Positions 14,337 through 19,344 of a stretch of 19,344 nucleotides of DNA are shown piece after piece. The stretch comes from Sphingomonadaceae bacterium (GTDB lineage: Bacteria > Pseudomonadota > Alphaproteobacteria > Sphingomonadales > Sphingomonadaceae), in the NCBI GenBank assembly GCA_947446935.1, contig CANFIV010000002.1, positions 1-19,344 of the forward strand. The letters are read 5' to 3'. The position numbers and the translations under genes were made by a program. Under the pieces are notes generated by a model. That model was not told the DNA's origin, searched no databases, and saw only the letters and a program-made list of their open reading frames with translations. Numbering within the stretch: position 1 is the stretch's first letter; the number at the start of each line of letters is the position of its first letter.

Positions 14337-15317
14337 ATGGACATGACCCGCACAGCCGAACACGGCGGCCTCAATCGCCGAGCAGCCTACGCCAGCATTG
14401 CGGTGGCCACGCTGCTGCTCGCGATGAAGGCTTACGCGGCGATCTCGACCGGTTCGACCGCGATGCTCGGCAGCCTTGCCGATACCGGGCTCGATCTGAT
14501 CGCCAGTCTCGCCACGTTGCTCGGCGTCTGGATCGGCGCCCAGCCTGCCGATGCCAACCACCGCTTTGGCCACGGCAAGGCGGAAGCGCTGGCCGCGATG
14601 TTCCAGGTCGTGCTGATTTCGCTTTCTGCACTGGGCATCGCCTTTCGCGCGGTCGAGGAATTCATCGGGGGCGGCCGTCCGGCTGCTGCGGAGGCGGGTG
14701 TCATTGTCTCGGCTGTAGCCATGGCCGCCACATTCGGGCTTCTGGCCTATCAGCGCCATGTGATCCGCACGACAAGCAGCCTCGCGATCACCACCGACAA
14801 TGTGCACTACCAGTCTGATCTGCTGCTCAATCTGGCGGTGATCGTCGCGCTGGCGATGGATCACTGGCTGGGGCTAGCGGGGGCCGATGCCGTGTTCGCC
14901 TTCGGCATTGCGCTGTGGCTCGGTTGGGGCGCCTGGGGCGCCTCGCAGGCGGCGATCGAACAGCTCATGGATCATGAATGGCCGCTCGAAAAACGCGAGC
15001 GTTTTCTGGAGGTGGTCGCCCAGCATCCTGAACTCAGGGGCCTGCACGATCTGCGCACACGCACCAGCGGCAACCACGATTTCGTGCAGTTCCACGTCTG
15101 GGTCGATGGGCGCATGACCGTGACCGAGGCACACCGCGTGATGGATGAGATCGAGGACAAGCTGCTCGTCGCATTCCCGGGAATCGAGATCCTGATCCAT
15201 CCGGATCCCGAGGGCCATATCGACGAGCCTGCGTTGGGTTCTCAGGATCTGCTGGCGGTGGGGCCCGAGGGTGAGAGCCCCGCGCTCATGGCGCAAGGCG
15301 GCCCGATCCGTCCTTAG
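14337..15317 (+). CDS. Cation diffusion facilitator (FieF-like) metal transporter
   Basis: A 326-residue inner-membrane metal/proton antiporter of the CDF family exporting divalent cations such as zinc or iron. The N-terminal two thirds hold about six membrane helices; about 210-295 is the cytosolic dimerisation domain. Transport site residues are D49 and D53 (SLADTGLD) with H157 and D161 (HYQSD), the FieF-like DD-HD set. The second site DANHRFGHGK (D72, H75, H79) is also present. A DD-HD site does not fix the metal. The C-terminal tail beyond about 297 is Gly/Pro-rich and probably disordered. AGGA lies 7 bases before ATG 14337. A second ATG two codons later is a minor alternative. It converges on the serine hydrolase gene, 13 bases apart, without a visible terminator. 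Confidence 0.93.
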   Translation: MDMTRTAEHGGLNRRAAYASIAVATLLLAMKAYAAISTGSTAMLGSLADTGLDLIASLATLLGVWIGAQPADANHRFGHGKAEALAAMFQVVLISLSALGIAFRAVEEFIGGGRPAAAEAGVIVSAVAMAATFGLLAYQRHVIRTTSSLAITTDNVHYQSDLLLNLAVIVALAMDHWLGLAGADAVFAFGIALWLGWGAWGASQAAIEQLMDHEWPLEKRERFLEVVAQHPELRGLHDLRTRTSGNHDFVQFHVWVDGRMTVTEAHRVMDEIEDKLLVAFPGIEILIHPDPEGHIDEPALGSQDLLAVGPEGESPALMAQGGPIRP

Positions 15318-15330
15318 CTACACGCTGAGC

Positions 15331-16452
15331 CTACCGGAAAAGCGAGACCAGCTCGCCGAGCCGGTTCGTCACAGGCTCCAGCTTGTCTTCCTCCGTCTTG
15401 CCCAGCCGAACCACGACCAGCCGGCGTGATGGCGATACCAGCACAAATTGCCCAAGATGGCCAAGGCAGCCGAACAGATCGCGCGGGCCGCGATCCGGAA
15501 ACAGCGCGGGTTTGCCGCTGGTCGGTGTGCGGTTGAGCCAGATCTGCGCGCCATATTGCGCCTCGCGCGGGGAGGGCGTGACCATGAAATCGATCCACTG
15601 GCGCGGGATCAGTTGCGCCCCGGCGACTGCGCCGCGGTTGCGCAGAAAATCCCCGAAGCGCGCCCAGTCGCGCGCCGTGCCATGGATCAGGCTGCCGCCG
15701 ATGAGCGTGCCTGAAGCATCGAATTCAGGCAGCATCGAGCGCATGCCTACCGGCTCGAACAGGCGGGTCCGCAAATAATCCGCCACCGCGCGGCGGCGGC
15801 TTTCCGGATCGGGGGCCGGTGCCAGCACACGCGCGGCGAGATCGGCAAGGATGACGCTCGTTGCAGTCGAATAGACCCATTTGCGCCCCGGCTCATACTG
15901 CAGCGGCTGGTCTTCCGCATAGCTTGCCATGGCATCGCGCCCATCGAGGAACAGCATCCGCACTTCGTCTGATTTATAGGGCGGACTGATCGCCTCGGCA
16001 TGGCGCAGGCCAGATCGCATCTGCAGCAGCTGGCGCAGCGTGATCTCCCCGCGCGGATCGCCGGGGCGCTGCCAAGCGGGGATAGGGGCGGGCTCATCAA
16101 GCCTCAGCCGACCGTCCGAGACAAGCATGCCGATCATCACCCCAGTGATCGATTTTGCCATCGACCAACTCACGAAGCGGGTGTTCTCGTGATAGCCTGG
16201 GGCATAGCGCTGGGCGATCACGTGCCCATCCTGCATGACGATAACCGCGCGGGTTTCTCCTGCGGCCGGATCGGTGAACAGCGTATCGACAGCGCGCGCG
16301 AGGTCTTCGCGTGGGACCGGGGGGTTCTGAGCGACCGCAGCCAACGCCTCCGCCGACAGCGGCGGCAGAGTGGGCGGAGCAGAAGCACTGCAGCCGAACA
16401 AGGCTGGCGCAAGCATCAGCGGAGCGATAAAGGCGAAAAGGTTGCGGGCCAT
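15331..16452 (-). CDS. Serine hydrolase lipoprotein (class C beta-lactamase-like fold)
   Basis: A 373-residue lipoprotein of the beta-lactamase-related (family S12-like) serine hydrolases. It has a lipobox ALFGC with C21 as the lipidation site and a short signal sequence. The active-site S97-x2-K100 lies in SWSMAKS, and Y194-S-T occupies the YxN position. The late GHLGQF (about 332-337) stands where the third active-site motif is expected. Such proteins are usually esterases, amidases or peptidases; true beta-lactam resistance is not implied. Closest by general pattern are 6-aminohexanoate-dimer-hydrolase-like enzymes, but the substrate is unknown. The ATG at 16452 has no strong Shine-Dalgarno. 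The divergent small membrane protein starts only 32 bases away. Confidence 0.88.
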   Translation of the reverse strand: MARNLFAFIAPLMLAPALFGCSASAPPTLPPLSAEALAAVAQNPPVPREDLARAVDTLFTDPAAGETRAVIVMQDGHVIAQRYAPGYHENTRFVSWSMAKSITGVMIGMLVSDGRLRLDEPAPIPAWQRPGDPRGEITLRQLLQMRSGLRHAEAISPPYKSDEVRMLFLDGRDAMASYAEDQPLQYEPGRKWVYSTATSVILADLAARVLAPAPDPESRRRAVADYLRTRLFEPVGMRSMLPEFDASGTLIGGSLIHGTARDWARFGDFLRNRGAVAGAQLIPRQWIDFMVTPSPREAQYGAQIWLNRTPTSGKPALFPDRGPRDLFGCLGHLGQFVLVSPSRRLVVVRLGKTEEDKLEPVTNRLGELVSLFR

Positions 16453-16484
16453 TGGCGGCCAGCCTTCCTCCAGATCGACCCTTC

Positions 16485-16868
16485 ATGGCAATGGCCAAAC
16501 CGTCTCCTTCCCCGAAACAGGCTTCTGCTGAGGCAAGCACTGGTCAACCCCGCCGCCGGCGCTGGCCGCGCTGGGCTTTGCTTGCCATGCTGTTGCTGGC
16601 GGGCGCAGGGGTATTCCTCTGGCCGCAGGTTCATGGCTATGCGCAAACGGGCGCGTCCTATGGCGCGCGCGTCGCTTGCTCCTGCAGGTTTGTCGGTGGC
16701 CGTCCCCTCGGCGATTGCCGCAAGGATTTCGAGCCGGGCATGGACCTGATTACCCTGTCGGAAGATACCGCCGCGCGCAGCGTAACGGCGCGCTTCCCGC
16801 TCGTCGCCCGGCAAACCGCAGCATACCGTGAGGGATGGGGCTGCGTGCTGCAGCCATGGAGCGATTAA
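16485..16868 (+). CDS. Small membrane-anchored protein, likely detached module of serine hydrolases
   Basis: A 127-residue protein with a hydrophilic N-terminus containing RRRR (23-26), one membrane segment at about 30-47 and a periplasmic part. The periplasmic part has four cysteines (C65, C67, C78, C120). ARVACSCRFVGGRPLGDC and TAAYREGWGCVL recall the N-terminal module of some serine hydrolases, where a CSxxFVSGR motif and an AVYRxGLGC motif precede the catalytic domain. The neighbouring divergent hydrolase lacks that module, so the two may act together; this is inference from memory of the family. ATG 16485 or ATG 16491 could be the start; neither has a clear Shine-Dalgarno. A TTG frame back to 16452 is less likely. 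It converges on mnmA, 18 bases away. Confidence 0.72.
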   Translation: MAMAKPSPSPKQASAEASTGQPRRRRWPRWALLAMLLLAGAGVFLWPQVHGYAQTGASYGARVACSCRFVGGRPLGDCRKDFEPGMDLITLSEDTAARSVTARFPLVARQTAAYREGWGCVLQPWSD

Positions 16869-16886
16869 CCCGCCAGGATTGACACC

Positions 16887-18095
16887 TCAGGCAACCGGCC
16901 AGGGCATGGTGCTTTCGATCCAGCCGCCACCCACGACACGCTCGCCCGCATAAAGCACTGCTGCCTGCCCCGGGGCCACCCCGTATTCCGGCTGGGCGAA
17001 GCGGATCGTGCAGGCTCCGCCACCGCCCAACGCGCCTTCGAGCGTGACAGGAACCGGCTTGGCCAGTGAGCGGACTTTGGCGGTGAGCTGAGCGCCCTCG
17101 GGCAGGGGGCCGATGCGATTGGTTTCACCGATCAGGGCCGAACCGACGGCCAGCAGTGCCTTCGGCCCGACCAGCACACGCCGGCCGGGGGCATCAAGCG
17201 CAGTCACGTATAGCGGCTCGCTCTGACCGCCAATTTCAAGACCCCGGCGCTGCCCGACGGTATAGTGGATCACACCGCGATGCGCGCCGAGCACTTCGCC
17301 CGTCGCGGCATGGACGATCTCTCCTGGTGCCGCGCCCTCTGGCCGGACTTTGGTGACGATCGCGGCATAGTCGCCGTCGGGAACAAAGCAGATGTCCTGG
17401 CTGTCGGGCTTGGCGGCTACACCGAGGCCAAGGCTGGCCGCGATTGCGCGCACATCACTTTTCGGCAGGCCGCCCAGCGGGAACCGCAGGAAGGCGAGTT
17501 GCTCTGCGGTCGTGCCATAGAGAAAATAGGACTGGTCGCGTGCAGGATCGACAGCGCGATGAAGTTCAGGCCCATTCGCGCCCTCGATGCGGCGCACATA
17601 ATGCCCGGTGGCGAGGCAATCGGCACCAAGGTCGCGCGCCATGGTGAGCAAATCCGTGAACTTGGGCCCCATATTGCAGCGGATGCACGGGATTGGGGTG
17701 CGGCCTTCCAGATAATCGTCGGCGAATCGCTCGACCACCTCTTCGCGAAAGCGTGATTCGTGATCGAACACATAGTGCGCGATGCCAAGACGATCGGCCA
17801 CCGAGCGGGCGTCGCGAATGTCGTCGCCCGCACAGCACGCGCCCTTGCGGCCGGTCGCTGCGCCGTAGTCATAAAGCTGCAAGGTGATCCCGATGACTTC
17901 GGCCCCGCTTGCTGCCGCCAGCCCGGCCACCACCGAGCTGTCGACCCCGCCAGACATGGCGACGACGATTCGCCGCAGGCCTGAGCCTGCCGGCAATGTA
18001 AAAAGTTTTTTTGCATCGGCCTGCCCGAAAGACAGGGCCGGAGCTTGGCTTGTGGCAGGGCCGATGGCGCTGCCTGTGCCTGAAGGGTTCAGCAT
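16887..18095 (-). CDS. mnmA: tRNA-specific 2-thiouridylase MnmA
   Basis: MnmA thiolates uridine 34 of Lys, Glu and Gln tRNAs with ATP and a persulfide sulfur source. The 402-residue protein has the PP-loop SGGVDSS (48-54). The catalytic cysteines are C140 ([10 protein letters not shown]) and C236 ([12 protein letters not shown]), with TGHYVR (163-168) and [11 protein letters not shown] further on. A beta-barrel C-terminal domain completes it. The frame is open far upstream (to 18350), but the extra 85 residues are low-complexity and unlike the family. I therefore start at ATG 18095, giving a roughly 40-residue leader before the PP-loop that includes [12 protein letters not shown]. The Shine-Dalgarno is weak. 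Within this leader the DNA has an A5-G-T7 stretch at 17999-18012. Confidence 0.93.
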   Translation of the reverse strand: MLNPSGTGSAIGPATSQAPALSFGQADAKKLFTLPAGSGLRRIVVAMSGGVDSSVVAGLAAASGAEVIGITLQLYDYGAATGRKGACCAGDDIRDARSVADRLGIAHYVFDHESRFREEVVERFADDYLEGRTPIPCIRCNMGPKFTDLLTMARDLGADCLATGHYVRRIEGANGPELHRAVDPARDQSYFLYGTTAEQLAFLRFPLGGLPKSDVRAIAASLGLGVAAKPDSQDICFVPDGDYAAIVTKVRPEGAAPGEIVHAATGEVLGAHRGVIHYTVGQRRGLEIGGQSEPLYVTALDAPGRRVLVGPKALLAVGSALIGETNRIGPLPEGAQLTAKVRSLAKPVPVTLEGALGGGGACTIRFAQPEYGVAPGQAAVLYAGERVVGGGWIESTMPWPVA

Positions 18096-18125
18096 TTCGG
18101 CCACATAGGCGGTTTTTCTGGCGAA

Positions 18126-18156
18126 CGGCAGCGCAAAAAAGCAGACCGCGCTGCCG
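18126..18156 (-). promoter_or_regulatory. Stem-loop in the mnmA leader region
   Basis: CGGCAGCGC (18126-18134) and GCGCTGCCG (18148-18156) form a perfect 9-bp inverted repeat around a 13-base loop. On the minus strand the loop contains six T's. The element ends 31 bases before the mnmA ATG, so it would be in the mnmA 5' leader or overlap its promoter. It lacks the T-run after the stem needed for a classic terminator. Confidence 0.4.
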
Positions 18157-18272
18157 CATCCGATTCGGACAAAAGCTAACTCTTGGTGAAGGCGGGCTTT
18201 ACCGTCCCTTATCCAGCTGCGGGTTAGAGGCCGTCTCATGGAAATGGGGTTCACCGATTCACGGCTGTCCGT

Positions 18273-18309
18273 GCCAAGCGATTCGAGCCATGGGCTGCGG
18301 CCGCTTGGC
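18273..18309. repeat. Nested inverted repeat upstream of sciP
   Basis: GCCAAGCG (18273-18280) pairs perfectly with CGCTTGGC (18302-18309). Inside, AGCC and GGCT flank an ATG loop (about 18286-18296), separated from the outer stem by a small internal loop. This gives a plausible extended hairpin of about 37 bases. A GANTC site lies at the junction of outer stem and internal loop. No coding function is visible. Confidence 0.4.
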
Positions 18310-18338
18310 TGGAACGAGCTTTGCGCGCGGCTCGTAGC

Positions 18339-18362
18339 AGCACACGACACGCGTCGTGTGCT
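18339..18362. repeat. 10-bp perfect inverted repeat upstream of sciP
   Basis: AGCACACGAC (18339-18348) and GTCGTGTGCT (18353-18362) form a perfect 10-bp stem with a four-base spacer ACGC. On the plus strand it is followed by TTCGG, so it is at best a weak terminator. As DNA it could be a dimeric regulator operator. It lies about 243 bases upstream of the sciP start. A GANTC site follows at 18367. Confidence 0.5.
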
Positions 18363-18604
18363 TTCGGATTCAATGCCTGGCCCGGAATTGGAGCCGGACC
18401 CACGAAAGGGTGCAGCTATCTTCGGGCCTCAGGCCGGGAGTGGATGCAGCTTTCATCATTCTGCCGCCATCTTGATGCGGAATTTCGGAGTGGAGCCTAA
18501 AGTGCCCGTTAACCCACCCTATTTAACGAATGGCAACGACGCGGAAGGCACAGAGGGACTAGCCCCCAACGCCGCCCCGCAGCGTCGACCAGACGAGAAA
18601 TGCC

Positions 18605-18904
18605 ATGATTGAGAACCAGAAAATCAAGCCGTCGCAGGTCATTGGCCCCCTTGGGGAACCGCTGACGCTGGATAGCCTGCCACCGCCTTCGACAACTCGC
18701 TGGGTCGTGCGCCGCAAAGCCGAAGTCGTGGCCGCGGTTAACGGTGGTTTGCTGACGATCGACGAGGTCTGCACTCGCTACAGCCTGACGCTGGAAGAGT
18801 TTGCGTCCTGGCAGCGCGCGGTTGATCGTTCGGGCATGCAGGGCCTGCGCGTTACCCGCATCCAGCATTACCGTGATCTCTACGAACGCCAGCTCAAGTA
18901 CTGA
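18605..18904 (+). CDS. sciP: CtrA inhibitor SciP (DUF1153)
   Basis: SciP is a small DNA-binding protein, best known in Caulobacter, that binds CtrA-activated promoters and blocks transcription in swarmer cells. The 99-residue product has the DUF1153 hallmarks: an N-terminal PLGEPLTLDSLPPPSTTRW (about 15-33), then a helix-turn-helix of VRRKAEVVAAVNGGLLTIDE followed by ACxRYSLTLEEF-type residues and FASWQRAVDRSG. It is near the family's usual 90-100 residues. Start ATG 18605 is unambiguous, preceded by a modest GAGA. The roughly 500-base upstream gap with several inverted repeats and GANTC sites is unusually long for this window. It is monocistronic and ends at a terminator. Confidence 0.93.
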   Translation: MIENQKIKPSQVIGPLGEPLTLDSLPPPSTTRWVVRRKAEVVAAVNGGLLTIDEVCTRYSLTLEEFASWQRAVDRSGMQGLRVTRIQHYRDLYERQLKY

Positions 18905-18950
18905 TCAGGTTTCAGGAGCATGCGCTCCGCCCCTTCCTAGTCTTGCTATA

Positions 18951-18990
18951 CTGAGGGCCGCTCCTGTCAAAGGGGCGGCCCTCAGTTTCT
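18951..18990 (+). terminator. Rho-independent terminator of sciP
   Basis: The arms CTGAGGGCCGCTCC (18951-18964) and GGGGCGGCCCTCAG (18972-18985) pair over 14 positions with one T-G wobble, around a 7-base loop. TTTCT follows. It begins 47 bases after the sciP stop. A TATACT hexamer overlaps its left edge (18947-18952), but no matching -35 is seen, so I do not call a promoter there. Confidence 0.85.
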
Positions 18991-19270
18991 GCGGCCCGCG
19001 AAACCATGGATGACCGGGCCTTGCCTGCCCGAAGATGCAACCAGATTTGCGAAGTTTCGATTGCATCGGAACTGCAGCTGGCCGACGTGTTCATGTGCTT
19101 TGTCGAGCCAGAATTGTCACTCGTCGGATCCAGCGCTAAGAGCGGCTTGGCGTGCTCCACTACAAAGCCGCCCGCGCTTGCGGGAAGTGATATAGATCGG
19201 TAATACACTTCCGCGAACGGGGGCTTTCCCCACGCGCGGTAAAACAGCGGCCCGACCGGGACGAAGGCAC
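18991..19270. other. Intergenic region before the last gene
   Basis: About 280 bases with no convincing gene. Short open frames exist on both strands but lack a Shine-Dalgarno, family motifs or good codon bias. Inverted repeats are GATGCAA (19034-19040) with TTGCATC (19061-19067), and CCCGC/GCGGG (19171-19175 and 19180-19184, loop GCTT). The promoter-like part is near 19189-19205, described separately. Confidence 0.5.
19183..19212 (+). promoter_or_regulatory. Operator-like inverted repeat over AT-rich promoter core
   Basis: GGAAGTG (19183-19189) and CACTTCC (19206-19212) are perfect 7-bp arms 16 bases apart. They enclose an AT-rich stretch with TATAGAT and TAATAC, either of which could be a -10 element. 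The layout, arms on both sides of a likely -10 and about 60 bases before the next start codon, fits a repressor operator. No exact -35 was identified. Confidence 0.4.
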
Positions 19271-19344
19271 GTGAGCGACATGAACTACGAAGCGAGCATC
19301 AAACCCGGGCTTCAGCCCGCCCCGCAATCGGCATTCGACGATGA
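19271..19344 (+). CDS. 5' end of an unidentified gene
   Basis: An open frame begins at GTG 19271 or ATG 19280 and runs off the window edge. Only about 21-24 residues are visible (MNYEASIKPG, then LQPAPQSAFDD). I do not recognise the protein from so short a piece. GAAGG (19263-19267) is 3 bases from the GTG and 12 from the ATG, so neither start is ideal. Good GC-ending codon use and the promoter-like element upstream support it being a real gene. Confidence 0.5.
   Translation, partial: MSDMNYEASIKPGLQPAPQSAFDD

Larger units (their letters stand above)
18162..18371. promoter_or_regulatory. Second GANTC cluster, between mnmA and sciP
   Basis: GATTC (GANTC) occurs at 18162-18166, 18256-18260, 18280-18284 and 18367-18371: four sites in 210 bases, several times the window average of about one per 600. 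The region separates divergent mnmA and sciP. Together with the position next to the CtrA inhibitor gene, this suggests methylation-linked (CcrM/GcrA) control. No exact CtrA box (TTAA-N7-TTAA) is present: the nearest TTAA pair, 18509-18512 and 18523-18526, has a 10-base spacer. Confidence 0.4.

Noticed and set aside
18096..18350. 85-codon upstream extension of mnmA
   Set aside because: The extra residues match nothing in the family, have poor codon bias and cross the inverted repeats; the ATG at 18095 gives a normal protein length.
18509..18526. Possible CtrA box, two TTAA half-sites upstream of sciP
   Set aside because: The half-sites are 10 bases apart rather than 7, so this does not meet the consensus.
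18238..18612. Plus-strand open frame of 124 codons running into sciP
   Set aside because: No Shine-Dalgarno, no domain-like sequence, it passes through two strong inverted repeats and overlaps the sciP start in a different frame.
19006..19203. Short plus-strand open frame after the sciP terminator
   Set aside because: No ribosome binding site, no recognisable motif, and it ends inside the operator-like promoter region.
1..19344. Mobile element, prophage, CRISPR or defence system
   Set aside because: No transposase, integrase, phage or Cas-like product, no regularly spaced repeats, and uniform GC-rich housekeeping content throughout.

Overview
The window looks like core chromosome of an alphaproteobacterium, most likely in the Sphingomonadales. 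Three things suggest this: high GC with GC-ending codons, the small DUF1153 regulator SciP near the right end together with a DUF1013 (TrcR-like) C-terminus at the left end, and gene orders typical of the group (proA..nadD-rsfS-rlmH-envC-ctpA, and pdxH diverging from dnaJ-yihY-fabI). The genus is inferred, not proven. I see no phage, insertion sequence, CRISPR array, rRNA or tRNA.

Left part (1-2175): the end of a DUF1013-family regulator gene is followed by a strong bidirectional terminator. Two overlapping leftward genes follow: an M23 peptidoglycan endopeptidase with a transmembrane anchor, and a bactofilin. Their 320-base upstream region is not empty. It holds four GANTC (CcrM-type) sites within 94 bases, a hairpin covering a Shine-Dalgarno sequence, and a possible alternative N-terminus of the M23 protein, broken only at a seven-base homopolymer.

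Middle part (2176-10637, all rightward): proA, an aldo/keto reductase, nadD, rsfS, rlmH, an EnvC-like degenerate LytM protein, the S41 protease CtpA, DsbB, Coq7 and an exported four-cysteine protein of unknown function. This run combines proline and NAD synthesis, ribosome silencing and 23S rRNA methylation, septal murein-hydrolase control, periplasmic proteolysis, disulfide formation and ubiquinone synthesis.

Right part (10634-19344): a leftward dnaJ-type II / yihY / fabI group, then rightward pdxH and a CDF metal transporter. Next come a leftward serine-hydrolase lipoprotein and a divergent small membrane-anchored protein that resembles a detached N-terminal module of related hydrolases. 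Leftward mnmA and rightward sciP follow. The mnmA-sciP intergenic region is rich in inverted repeats and carries a second GANTC cluster. sciP ends at a clear terminator. A roughly 280-base region with an operator-like inverted repeat precedes the first codons of an unidentified gene cut by the window edge.

No clearly new multi-gene system is visible. The best leads are the two GANTC clusters beside cell-envelope and cell-cycle genes, the M23 5' region, the structured mnmA-sciP spacer, and the hydrolase/small-protein divergent pair.
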